A stretch of 64,000 bases of DNA from Azolla caroliniana (lineage: Eukaryota > Polypodiophyta): the NCBI GenBank assembly GCA_043228905.1, contig JBHGNT010000016.1, forward strand, positions 17,670,001 to 17,734,000, given 5' to 3'. The notes under the pieces were generated by a model, which saw only the letters and a list, made by a program, of their open reading frames with translations, did not search any database and had not been told where the DNA came from. Both the position numbers and the translations under genes were made by a program. The first letter of the stretch is position 1; the number at the start of each line of letters is the position of its first letter. Positions 45,621 to 56,236 of the stretch are shown here, piece by piece.

Positions 45621-47012
45621 ATGAGGGGATCGGAGCTAGCAGAGGCGATGGCAGTAGCCGTCGACCGGCTGGTAAGCGCTCGTGAGGGGACGGGTACCCT
45701 CGACAGAGCCATTGAATCGATTGTCGGCACTATAGGCCGGTTCGGAGGGAAAGACACCACAAGTTATTTGGAGGCTTACCGGGCCGAAATGATCATGAGG
45801 GATATCCCGATGAACATGCGGCTGTCCGGATTCCCTCAGATGGTGACGTCGGGCATCCACGCGGAGGTGCTCGAGGTGCTGGCCAGATGCCAGACTTGGG
45901 AGGAGTTCGAGTTGCGGCTCCTCGAGAAGTACGGGTTTGACGGCTCGCTTTGGCTATCGAGGCGGGACTTCATGGAGTGGGTGGAAAGCCCCGAAAAAGG
46001 GAGGAACACGTCGGTGCTCCTCCAGGAGTTCGAAAAACGGTTCGCACGACTGTCGAGGCTGGACCGGACGGTGCTTGAAACGAGTCGAGTACTACTGTTT
46101 GTCAAGTCGGTGGACGCGCTCGACAGGGAAAAGGTGGGTCCCCTATTGGAAACGGACGAACGGCTCACGGTAGACTGGGCCATGGTAAAACGGGTCTGCA
46201 ACCGTTTCGACAAACGACGCGATTGGAGCGACGGAAGCTTGTCGGGGTCAGGCCGGTCCCGAGGAGGAGGCTCGAGGAGCCGGTATCGGTGCCGGTCGGT
46301 AGGAAGGAAGAGACCCGAATCCAGCCAGAGTCGAGGTCGGCATCGAGGGACGTGGTCAGAGGCCCATCCGGAGGAGCTGACACAGATGGTGCGCGACCTG
46401 CAGATCGCACAGGCTCGGAGAGACAGCGGCAAACAACCTCACGACCGGAGGCCGCCGGCTGGGCAGCGGTGCATGTGGTGTGACGCGATCGGTCACATTA
46501 GGAAGGATTGCGCGGATTTCGCCGACGCGCTCAGGACCAACGGGGTGTACCTCTGGAACGGGCGGGTGCACACGAGCGAGACCCGGAGAGCCCTAGAACT
46601 AAAGACGGGGCACGGCGGAATGAAGAGGTTGATGGAAGAGGCCGTGGCACGGCACGTTGAAGCCGTTAACTACTCAGTGTCAGCGGGAATTCGGGTCAGG
46701 GGTGATGAGACCCGGAAGGTGAAGAACTCCGGATTCTGGCCGCTAGTGCTAGAAGGCCTCTCCGGAGTTCGGCTGAAGAAGGAAGAGGCGGACCGCGGGG
46801 AGCAGAGGGTCCAGGAGGTCACCGGTTGGGACGATCCGGTCGAAGAGAAAACGGGCTTCATAGAAGCTGCTTGCCAGAACTACGAGGTTCTGGTGGAGGA
46901 CAAACGGGCAGGAAAGGCCGGAGGGGTCGGTCCCCCGCAGAGGTATGAGACCCGGTTCCGACCGAAACCAACCGGTGCCGGCAACCCAGGCACGCCGGAC
47001 AGAAAGAAGTAG
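45621..47012 (+). pseudogene. Gypsy gag polyprotein
   Basis: From an ATG 40 nt after the primer-binding site, 463 codons. The capsid part includes FGGKDTTSYLEAYRAEM and LLQEFEKRFARLSRLDR, similar to the retrotransposon gag domain. An Arg-rich linker and a knuckle CMWCDAIGHIRKDC (CX2CX4HX4C) follow. The frame ends in TAG at 47010-47012, and the protease continues in the same frame. The frame is open, but the element as a whole is decayed. Confidence 0.85.
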
Positions 47013-47024
47013 GCGGGGTTTCGG

Positions 47025-47669
47025 TTGAGCACCGAAATCGAAAGGACCACAGACCTGCAAAAGGTCCTAGAGGAACATATCCTCGATAGTAAAGTGGAGC
47101 TGTCGTTGCAGGAGGTGCTGGGAATCACCAAGGGTGAGTTCCACAACTCCATCGTAGACTTGGTGAAGCAGAAGAGGCTCTCGACGGAGCCGGAACTGGA
47201 GAAGTTGGTGGAGGTGCGGACCACGCATTTGGAAGACGCGGCCCTAGAAGACGAGTTGGTGGGAAGCCACTACACGAAGCCGCATTGGGCCAGGGCAACT
47301 ACGGAAACCCCTGTACGGATCGGCAACGTTCCGGAACCGGTGGTGGCGTTGGTAGACCATGGATCCGAAATCAACCTGATGTCCATGGATTTCTACAAGA
47401 TGGGTAAATGGCCGATCAACACCAAGCACGGCTGGAAAATATGGGCAGCGACGCACGCCACAAAAGAACTACATGGGGCCTGTCCGAACGTGCAGGTGAA
47501 AATCGGCGATGTCGAGATCGACCAGCACTTCTTCGTGCAGGAGACGTCCTCGCATCCGGTTATACTAGGAGAGCCATACATCACGGCGGCACGGATGGAG
47601 ACCAAGGTGTTGGACAACGGTTTGGCCTATGCAAGAGTCAAGAGCCAGGACGGGCGTCACTCGGTCTAG
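47025..47669 (+). pseudogene. Gypsy aspartic protease
   Basis: In the same frame as gag, separated by the TAG, and without an ATG of its own. The catalytic box is VALVDHGSEINLMS (the family uses DHG here in place of DTG/DSG, in my recollection of related elements). The flap-side and C-terminal box is HPVILGEPYITAARM. It ends in a TAG (47667-47669), after which protease-like sequence (FLTVRPNHER) continues, so this stop is likely a mutation. Confidence 0.8.
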
Positions 47670-47737
47670 TTCCTGACAGTGCGACCAAACCATGAGCGTA
47701 ACCGCGAGGCCCTCGGCGGCGAAACTCGAGGGGATTT

Positions 47738-50047
47738 TTGAAGAGGGCTATCAAGGCGTGGGGCCGCGATAGTCCGGACACCCGAGAAGAACCCCACAAA
47801 TATACAGTACGGAAGAAGACCTGTACCATAGGTAGGAAATTTTGGTTCTCCGACAACGGAGGTTGTACTATGGCCGACGTTAGCGGCCGGGAAAGGAAGC
47901 GAGCAAAGGAGCGGCTCAGGACATGCGGAGTCCTCTCCCCCGACGAAGAGATCAGTGGCGCCATGGAGGCGGTCTCTTTTGACGACACCTTGGGTGAGTT
48001 GCGAAAGGTGGTCGGTGAAGACCTTAGAGAAGACCGGACCGTTCCGGTAGGTTCGATGGGAATGTATGAAGTCATTGCGGACTTCGGGGAGAGGATCAGG
48101 TCGGATTGGACGGCCCGCGTGGATACAAAGTACAAGACTGTGGAGCGGAAGGTGAGGCCAATCGCGGCACCCTTGCTGGAGGGCAGCGAGGAGCGGATAA
48201 AAGGGGTCGCGTCGGACCCGCGTTTACAGAATCCGGCTGGCATAGGGCACCGGTTCACCGACATAACGCTACGGGAGCTCAAGGTTGGTGGGAGTGGCTT
48301 TCTACTGCCGGCGGAGGAGAACAGGTTTTGGAGAATGCTCGGGAGGCATGGGAAAGCCTTCGCGTTCTCGCCAGAGGAGATCGGGTGCGTGGACCCGACG
48401 ATCGTCGAACCGATGGTGATCTTCACGGTACCGCATGTACCGTGGAATCTCAAACCAATTCCGGTGCCGAGAGCTCACATCCCGAAGTTGATGGAGCTTC
48501 TAAAGCAAAAGGTGGATATGGGCATCCTCGAACTGTCGAGTGCCCCATATTCGAATCGGTGGTACACGGTGCCAAAGAAGAACGGCACGCTGCGCTTCAT
48601 TCAGGACCTGCAACCGGTCAACAGGGTGACCATCCGTAATGCAGGAATCGGACCGACCATAGACGAGTTCGCGGAGGCCTTCGCTGGAAGGTCGATCTAT
48701 TCGGTCGGTGACTTATACTCGGGGTACGACCAGTTCCAGCTAGCCATGGAGAGCAGGGATATCACAACGATGCGAACTTCTCTCGACCTGGTACGAATGT
48801 GTACCCTACCACAAGGCGGGACAAATTCGGTGGCACATATGGTGAACGCAATGAACAAGGTGCTCAGGGACTGCATCCCGGACATCACCATGCCATTCTT
48901 GGACGACATCCCGATAAAGGGGTGTCATGTGGATGACGCGGACGAGACTGTCGGGCCAGACAGATGCCGGAGGTTCGTTGTGAACCACATCAACGACTGC
49001 GAGAAGGTGCTGCAGAAGCTCGAAAACGCACAACTCACCTTCTCCGGAGAAAAATCGGCATTCAGGCAGTCAGAGATCTTGGTGGTCGGACACCTGTGCG
49101 GGCCCTACGGTAGGAAACCGTCTCCGGCAAAGGTGGAGGCCATCTCAACGATGAGGGACGATTGCGGGTCGGTCACGGAGGTCCGCAGATTCTTGGGAGC
49201 ATGCGCATTCTACCACATCTGGATTCCGCACTACGTGCATGTTGCGGAGCCTCTCTACGGGCTATTGAAGAAAGGGCGCGGGTTCGAGTCGAGGACGGAG
49301 CACACGGAGTCGGTCCGGAGACTAAAGGAGGCGCTTACGGTAGCGTTGGCCCTCCGTAAAGCGGTTTACGGCAAGGGCGTCCCCATTTGCGTGATGGTGG
49401 ACACGAGCCCGACCGGGATCGGGTGGGTAATCAGTCAGGAGGACAAGGATGGCGTACGATTTCCGATCCGGTTCGGGGCGAAGGTATTGAGCGAGCGGCA
49501 GTAGGGATACGCCCAAGTTAAGCGCGAGCTTTGGGGTATCGTATCGGCAGTCAAGGCCGACAAGGACTATCTGATCGGGACGGAGGTAATCATCGAGACG
49601 GATTGCCTGCTGATACTCGGCATGGTTTTCGGATGCGCGACGCCGGACCTAGCAATGCTCCGGTGGATAGCGTACATTAAGTCCCTGAACCCGGAGATAC
49701 GGCACATCTCCGGAAAGGATAACGCCATGGCTGACATGCTTTCGAGAGCGAGGTTCAACGAAGAAGGCGGCATGGTTTTGGATGACGAAGAAGTCGGTGA
49801 GGACTTCTTCGGGTCGGCTAATGTGACGACGAAGAAAGGGGACACTCCGGCGCTTAATGAACTTGACGAAAGCAGGTATGACGGGGAGTGGCTCCAAATC
49901 AGGAGGTTCCTACGGACGATGACGCCGGACACAGCATGGACGAGAGAAGAGGCGAGCCGGGTACGGAAGAAGGCGTACCGATTCTTCCTGCGGGAGAGTG
50001 CATATGGAGGTACACAAAGAAGAGAAACGGCATCCCGCTCCGAGTAG
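47738..50047 (+). pseudogene. Gypsy reverse transcriptase and RNase H
   Basis: RT boxes: SSAPYSNRWYTVPKKNG, LRFIQDLQPVNRVT, YSVGDLYSGYDQFQL (first Asp), RMCTLPQGGTNS and MPFLDDIPIKG (catalytic DD). RNase H follows with ICVMVDTSPTGIGWVI and, after an in-frame TAG at 49502-49504, KRELWGIVSAV and IETDCLLILG. The reading frame is lost near 50010, just before the integrase. Otherwise well preserved. Confidence 0.92.
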
Positions 50048-51039
50048 TGACAAAGAAAGAAGAACAGGAGGAACTACTAGCGGCATTTCACGAGAGTCCC
50101 TGGGCCGGACACCGCGGAACGTGGGCCACGTTCGAGAAGCTGAAGGAGAAGTACTGGTGGTCGGGGCTGTACCGGGACGTGCATCGGTTCGTAACGACTT
50201 GTGAAAGCTATCAGATGCACTCCGTAGTCCGACATCGGGACGAGCTACACCCGACTTACCCGCCTGCGGTCCATTTCAAGTGGATGGTGGACTTGGTGAC
50301 GATGTCGATGGGAGTAGGATAGATGCGATACATGGTGCTTGCGCAGGAAGACTTAACGAACCAAGTGGAAGGCCGCGCACTGCAGAACAAGACAACCGCG
50401 GCGGTATGCCGGTTCCTGATCAAAGAGGTAGTGTGTCGGTACGGGTGCATCGGCAGGATGGTGGCGGACCGGGGAGAGCTGGATGCGAGGGAGGCTGAGG
50501 AGCTGTTCGACCGGCTAGGGGTCAAACTCTCCCTCACTACGGCGTACAATCCGGAGGCGAACAGAAAGGTAGAACGTGGGCACGGGCTGATCGTAAAGGC
50601 GTTGGTGCGTGCATGCGAAGGGCAGGTCGGGAATTGGCCGCGGCTCCTTCCTTACGCACTATGGGCAGACCGAACTACGCACAGTTCGGTGACATGGTTT
50701 ATGCCGGCAGAGCTGATGTACGGACAGAAGCCGATCAGGCCGGTGAAACAGACGGTTTCTTCATGGGCGGCGGTAGATTGGAAGGACGAAATGAGGCGGG
50801 AGGAGTTGCTGGCGGCGCGGATTCGGCAACTCGAGCGGAGGCCGGAGGACGTGAAACAGGCGAAGGAAAAGCTGCGAGCAGCAAGGGAACGGAACAAGAC
50901 CCGGTTCAACCGGACGCACCGGTTGCGACCAAAGAAGATCGAGGAAGGCGATTGGGTCTTGGTATACGACAGCAGACTCGACAATCAGCACAAGGCAGTG
51001 CGAAAGTTCGCTAGGAGATGGTTCAGGCCCTACACAGTG
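50006..51039 (+). pseudogene. Gypsy integrase
   Basis: The zinc module HESPWAGHRGTW...TTCESYQ has the second Cys of the CXXC pair replaced by Tyr. The core has WMVDLVTM (Asp), MVADRGELD (Asp) and YNPEANRKVERGHG (Glu), with a stop at 50320-50322 between the first two. The C-terminal part KIEEGDWVLVYDS and KFARRWFRPYTV is the GPY/F-like DNA-binding region, cut by a solo LTR at 51040. Confidence 0.9.
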
Positions 51040-51778
51040 TTGTGAAGAAAACCGGCCATAGGCGGAATCGAAGAAAAGGCGCATGAACCGGCTCTTACAC
51101 GGGTGGACTCGAGGATTGATATATTGTACATAATTCGTAATTAAGGCGACTGGTGTAAATACTAGGTAGTGCACATTTATTAGGGGATTTTGTGCGTATC
51201 TCTGTCGACAGGGACAGGGAATAAAGCAATTTGGCTAAGGAAAAGGGGGGCACCCCCTTTTAGGGAACTATTTAAGGAGAGAGAGGAGGAAGGAACAGGG
51301 ATCGCGCGCTAGGGAGGACGAAGTGCTGTTGCAGATCTGGGTGCCAAGCTCTCTCTTCTCCTCCGGTCGTCGGTCTCTGTGGGTCGGAATCTCGTTGCCT
51401 CTACTTCGTGGACAGCCCGTGCGCTTCCAGCAGAGCCCCCCCCCCCCCCCCCTCTTTTTGTTTTGTTTCTAAGAGTCGAGCGAGTGCTGTCTGTGTGTGT
51501 GAGTAGGATCCCTGAGTTGGGTCCATCGCCGCATAGTCGGTTGTAACTGTCAGAGTCGTATTCTCTTGTATCCTCTTGTTATTGTATCCTCTTGTTATTG
51601 TATTCTCATGTTATTGTATTCTCTTGTCGTTGTAAACTTTTGTTATTGAAATCGAGTATTACGGTCTATATCTCTCCTTCTCGCTTCGCGTATCTACAAG
51701 TCTCTCTCTCTCTCTCCTCGGTTCAAGACCCCCGTGGTCCCACCCCTTTCTACACACACACGCGTAACAACGCGACAA
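51040..51778 (+). mobile_element. Solo LTR nested in the gypsy integrase tail
   Basis: 739 bp, related to the 3' LTR at 52039. It begins TTGTGAAGAAAACC and ends AACGCGACAA. A 5-bp target duplication CAGTG (51035-51039) and CGGTG (51779-51783, one change) flanks it. Removing it with one target copy rejoins the pol frame exactly between codons. It contains TATTTAAG near 51269, a C-run at 51437-51452 and 13-bp repeats of TATTCTCTTGT type near 51560-51640. Confidence 0.88.
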
Positions 51779-51783
51779 CGGTG

Positions 51784-51969
51784 ACGAGCGCGAACGACAA
51801 CGGCACGTACCACCTCGCGGAACTCGACGGGACACGGTTAGCGGTGCCGGTGGCCGGGAAGCGGATCAAAGCGTTCAAGAAGCGGTTCGAAGACGAGCCA
51901 GAGCCTGCGAGCGGGAGCGACAACGACGTTCAGTTTGGGCCTGGCGGAGAATCGGAGAACGACGAGTGA
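51784..51969 (+). pseudogene. C-terminal tail of gypsy pol
   Basis: 62 codons with DNGTYHLAELDGTRLAVPVAG and KRIKAFKKR, the end of the integrase/pol polyprotein of this family, then an acidic tail and TGA. It is in frame with the segment ending at 51039. Confidence 0.85.
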
Positions 51970-52038
51970 AGCCAGTTTTCTTCGGTATCTACCTATCTCT
52001 GGCGCATGCCGGTGGATGTGCGGTTTGGTGGGGGTGGA

Positions 52039-52519
52039 TGTCGGGAAGAAAACTGGGCATAGGCGGAATCGAAGAAAGGGCGCATAAACCGGCTCTTGCA
52101 CGGATGGGCGCATGAATTGATATTTTGATATTTTGTACATGATTCATAAATGGATCGGCTGATGTAAATACTAAGTAGTACACATTTATTAGGGGATTGT
52201 GCGTATCTTTGTCAGAAGAGATAGGGAATAAAGCGATTTGACTAAGGAGAAAGGGACCCCCCTCTTTGGGAACTATTTAAGGAGAGGAGAGAAGGGAGAG
52301 AAAGGATAACGCGTTAAGGAGGACGAGGTGCTGCAGGACCGAGGGCCGAAGTCTCTCTCCCCCCCTCCGACCGTCATTCTCTGTGGGTGCTAGGAGTTCG
52401 ACGCCTCTGCTTCGTGGGTAGCCCGTGCGCTGCCAGTAGAGGCTTTTCCTTCTGCGTTTCTCTAGGTCCAGTGTTTTCCGTCCATGTGCGTGAGTAGGGT
52501 CCCCGTGTTGGGCCTATCG

Positions 52520-52550
<31 letters not shown>

Positions 52551-52620
52551 TCTCTCGCTCCTCGGTCAAAGACCCCCGTGATTCCGACCCTTCTACACGC
52601 ACACGCGTAACAACGCGACA
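52039..52620 (+). repeat. 3' LTR of the gypsy element
   Basis: 582 bp, TGTCGGGAAGAAAAC to CGCGACA, preceded by a purine-rich GGTGGGGGTGGA (polypurine tract). It matches the solo LTR at 51040 along most of its length, including TATTTAAG (52274), but is shorter at its 3' half. Confidence 0.85.
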
Positions 52621-53117
52621 CCGTGACAGATAGTATTCATCGACTTATACAATGTCTGATTGCTTGTTAGATTTGGAGTTACATTTCTCAAATTTGGCAA
52701 GTTAGATCACGGTGTTATTTGACACCTAGAAAGTGGGTGTTTGCACAATTTACACAAGTTGACCCAAAATCAAGGATGGAGATCGTTTTTCTATTTTTGA
52801 GATATTGGGGATTGCATCATAATTGGAATATGCGCAACGCTTTTGTATTCGATGGTAGACATGGAGTGAAAGTATATCTACGAAAGTTGAAGGGAGTACT
52901 AATGTGGCAATTTTCTTTATTGGAGCAAGTGGAAATTCTTTACTCGGTGGAGTGTTTGTCTTGCATATTGGCAATTCAACATGTTCCACTACCCATGTAG
53001 TGTAGTTAGTGGGTGACCATACTTCACTATCGCACCCATTGTAAGTAGTGTTTTTTACACACATTTATTAATATAATTGTTTGTTTTCACAAAAGAGAGA
53101 GAGAGAGAGAGAGAGAG

Positions 53118-54000
53118 AAGCACGACAATTATTACATATTTCGCCTAATTATGGGTTTATTTGGCAACAACTACAAAATATTCCATTGATGCAAGGTCCC
53201 TTACCTCTACAAACAGGAGAACAACCGTGGATTGATTAGTGTTTAAAGGGTCAAACATCATTGTTACAAGTGACTACTAATCTTTTGTATCATTACTCTG
53301 ATGACTCTCTTGGATGGTTATCATCTAAGGCTGAAGAAGAATGGAGAATACACAAATTTGATAATGGGTGGTGGCAGATCTTACAACGTAGTTGGCATTC
53401 TAAATTGCCACGTGTAGCAAAGGTCTTCATTTGGAAAGTTTTGATTGGAGGATTGCCTTTGGGATTAGCTCTAAAGTGTCGTGGACTAGCAATGGGTAGT
53501 TGTTTTTTTGCACTGTTCAAATGGAAGATAGTACTCATCGATTTATACAATGTTCGATTGCTTGTCGGATTAGGAGATACATTTCTCAAATTTGGCAAGT
53601 CTTATCATGGTATTATTTGACACCTAGACAATGGGGTTGACCCAAAATCAAAGATGGATTTCAAAGATCATTTTTCTATTTCTGAGATATTGGGGATTGC
53701 ATCATAATTGGAATATGCGCAACGCTTTTGTATTCGATGGTAGACATGGAGTGAAAGCATATCTACGAAAGTTGAAGAGAGTACTAATGTGGCAATTTTC
53801 TTTATTGGAGCAAGTGGAAATTCTTTCCTCAGTGGAGTGTTCGTCTTGCATATTGGCAATTCAACATGTTCCACTACCCATGTAGTGTAGTTAGTGGGTG
53901 ACCATACTTCATTGTCGCACCCATTGTAAGTAGTGTTTTTTACACACATTTATTAATATAATTGTTTGTTTTCACAAAAGAGAGAGAGAGAGAGAGAGAG
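53118..54000 (+). repeat. LINE-B 3' end, tandem copy 1
   Basis: 883 bp from AAGCACGACAATTATTACAT to (GA)n. It contains the complete zf-RVT region (KVFIWKVLIGGLPLGLALK, then a second frame with NMRNAFVFDGRHG) and ends TTGTTTTCACAAAAG(AG)n. Confidence 0.9.
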
Positions 54001-54854
54001 AAGCACGACAATTATTACATATTTCGCCTAATTATGGGTTTATTTGGCAACAACTACAAAATATTCCATTGATGCAAGGTCCCTTACCTCTACAAACAGG
54101 AGAACAACCGTGGATTGATTAGTGTTTAAAGGGTCAAACATCATTGTTACAAGTGACTACTAATCTTTTGTATCATTACTCTGATGACTCTCTTGGATGG
54201 TTATCATCTAAGGCTGAAGAAGAATAGAGAATACACAAATTTGATAATGGGTGGTGGCAGATCTCACAACGTAGTTGGCATTCTAAATTGCCACGTGTAG
54301 CAAAGGTCTTCATTTGGAAAGTTTTGATTGGAGGATTGCCTTTGGGATTAGCTCTAAAGTGTCGTGGACTAGCAATGGGTAGTTGTTTTTTTGCACTGTT
54401 CAAATGGAAGATAGTACTCATCGATTTATACAATGTTCGATTGCTTGTCGGATTAGGAGATACATTTCTCAAATTTGGCAAGTCTTATCATGGTATTATT
54501 TGACACCTAGACAATGGGGTTGACCCAAAATCAAAGATGGATTTCAAAGATCGTTTTTCTATTTCTGAGATATTGGGGATTGCATCATAATTGGAATATG
54601 TGCAACGCTTTTGTATTCGATGGTAGACATGGAGTGAAAGCATATCTACGAAAGTTGAAGAGAGTACTAATGTGGCAATTTTCTTTATTGGAGCAAGTGG
54701 AAATTCTTTCCTCGGTGGAGTGTTCGTCTTGCATATTGGCAATTCAACATGTTCCACTACCCATGTAGTGTAGTTAGTGGGTGACCATACTTCATTGTCG
54801 CACCCATTGTAAGTAGTGTTTTTTACACACATTTATTAATATAATTGTTTGTTT

Positions 54855-54902
<48 letters not shown>
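54001..54902 (+). repeat. LINE-B 3' end, tandem copy 2
   Basis: Near-identical to the preceding 883 bp (a handful of single-base differences seen by eye) and again ending in (GA)n, 54861-54901. The duplication is therefore recent. Confidence 0.9.
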
Positions 54903-54904
<2 letters not shown>

Positions 54905-55040
54905 ATTATCGTCTTCGGAGGTCAAATATTACCTATGAGACCAAAAATATTACATTTCACGTGATACGTGTGAAAGTGAATAGTGACTCTTGACGTTCAA
55001 GAACTTTACCAATGAATGTTGCAATCGAGAGTGCACATTG

Positions 55041-55041
55041 T

Positions 55042-55134
<93 letters not shown>

Positions 55135-55151
55135 GTGTGTGTGCGTGTGTG

Positions 55152-55224
<73 letters not shown>

Positions 55225-55233
55225 GTGTGTGTA
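55041..55233. repeat. (GT)n microsatellite, about 190 bp
   Basis: Almost uninterrupted GT with four or five GC interruptions. Cys/Val ORFs here are artefacts. Confidence 0.95.
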
Positions 55234-55729
55234 GCTAATGTGTAGGAAGTCTAATTTCTTTTAATAATAAATAAGTTTGTTTTCTAATATGTTGAAACCT
55301 TTAGTCTTCCTTTTGAACATATGGGCACAATTTTTTCAAGTAATTGTAGAAAGAAGATTGCATTCAAAATGTCTATTGATTGTATAGCACACTAATATTT
55401 GAATGTAAATTGCAAAGACATCATTACGCAACTAGTTATAGAGCCTAACAATTCAAGTATGTCACCTAGATTGCTAAAAGAAAATTTGATAGATTTTATT
55501 ACTTTACGCTTGACAAATAGAGACGAGGAGATTCATACACAATATATATTGATCTTATACAATGTGTTTGGTAGCATGGCCTAGAGTAATGAAATTTGGT
55601 AGCATGGCCTAGGGTAAGGAGTAAAGTTTGAAGAATGCAACATTGGTTAGGGATTTTTAAGGGACTTAGTTGAGAGGGTTAGCCATAACTGAAACATTGA
55701 ACTTAGGGGGATGATAAAACTAGTTTATT
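55234..55729. other. No gene recognised
   Basis: AT-rich. A short repeat GGTAGCATGGCCTAG occurs at about 55571 and 55601. A 61-codon plus-strand frame (55399-55584) has no recognisable motif. Confidence 0.4.
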
Positions 55730-56236
55730 CTAGGGGATAGCACCATATATAAAGGGATTGAGCAAACCACTCACGGCATGTATAACAAAGAAATCATCAC
55801 GATAAACATCAGGCATTAGCACCTCCATTTCATCAAGAGCAAGCCTTTGTTGGTGATCAGTTTCTCCTCGTGCACTTGTGACAATGATATTTCTTCCTGG
55901 AAGAAGTGTAGGTAACTTGTAACCAACCGGCAAACATGTTAGGTTTTGATATGGCATACGTTGAGGCACAACATGGTATTGGATTAGCTCCCTTGTCGTA
56001 ATGAGTTTAGCAATGATGGAAGCATCCATGGGAACAAATAAGGTGAACTCAATGCCAATCTTTTCTGGAAACTTAAGTAGTTGTGTAATTAAATATGGTT
56101 CGACATTGTTGAATCCCGCATTATGGAGGGAAAGAATTATATTAGTGGTATTTGGATGATGTAAGTATCTTCCTTCAATGAGAGGAAATATGAGTAAAAC
56201 GACTATGATAAGTAAATTGGATTCCACCATTTCCAT
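55730..56236 (-). CDS. Secreted single-FAS1 (fasciclin-like) protein
   Basis: An intact single-exon frame of 168 residues. Residues 1-22 form a signal peptide (hydrophobic core LLIIVVLLIFPLI). The FAS1 domain shows the H1 box TLFVPMDASI (65-74), the YHVVPQ motif (about 87-92) and the H2-like box FFVIHAVSGLLNPF near the C-terminus. N-glycosylation sites lie at N29 and N98. There is no obvious proline-rich arabinogalactan region or GPI-anchor signal, so it is a minimal secreted FAS1 protein rather than a classical FLA. FAS1 domains mediate cell-wall and matrix adhesion. No close neighbour suggests a function. Confidence 0.85.
   Translation of the reverse strand: MEMVESNLLIIVVLLIFPLIEGRYLHHPNTTNIILSLHNAGFNNVEPYLITQLLKFPEKIGIEFTLFVPMDASIIAKLITTRELIQYHVVPQRMPYQNLTCLPVGYKLPTLLPGRNIIVTSARGETDHQQRLALDEMEVLMPDVYRDDFFVIHAVSGLLNPFIYGAIP

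Larger units (their letters stand above)
44846..52620 (+). mobile_element. Ty3/gypsy retrotransposon
   Basis: LTRs begin TGTCG and end CGACA. The internal order is PBS, gag, protease, RT, RNase H, integrase, the gypsy order. GC content is much higher than in the surroundings. The element carries its own solo LTR in the 3' end of pol. Flanks (TTCGT left, CCGTG right) allow only an imperfect 4-bp duplication (TCGT/CCGT). All ORFs carry stops or shifts. Confidence 0.92.
44491..52628 (+). mobile_element. Outer solo LTR (363 bp), split by a gypsy element
   Basis: The left part is 44491-44845 and the right part is 52621-52628. The ends TGTCAC and GTGACA are perfect inverted, TG...CA, and a 5-bp target duplication GATAG flanks them (44486-44490, 52629-52633) exactly where LINE-B is interrupted. 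The left part holds a hairpin at 44515-44535, a heat-shock-element array and a TATA box, as in a U3 region. The gypsy is inserted 8 bp from its 3' end. Confidence 0.82.
42189..53117 (+). mobile_element. LINE-B, 3' half (RT and zinc tail), split by the nested LTR elements
   Basis: RT and C-terminal sequences run from 42189 to 44490, stop at a 5-bp target site GATAG (44486-44490), and resume at 52629 with GATAG and the direct continuation, to a (GA)n end at 53093-53117. The continuity is confirmed by the two intact tandem copies downstream, where the same stretch is uninterrupted. Confidence 0.88.

Noticed and set aside
45846-48639. Numerous overlapping ORFs on the other strand or frames of the gypsy region
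   Set aside because: GC-rich coding sequence leaves long shadow frames. Only the gag, protease, RT and integrase frames carry domains.
44491-52628. One LTR retrotransposon with TGTCAC/GTGACA ends and GATAG duplication
   Set aside because: The 3' LTR and solo LTR begin at the sequence corresponding to 44846, not 44491, and nothing at the right matches 44491-44845 except the last 8 bp. A nested solo LTR explains this better.
54990-55245. Cys-Val repeat proteins
   Set aside because: Translation of the (GT)n tract in three frames.
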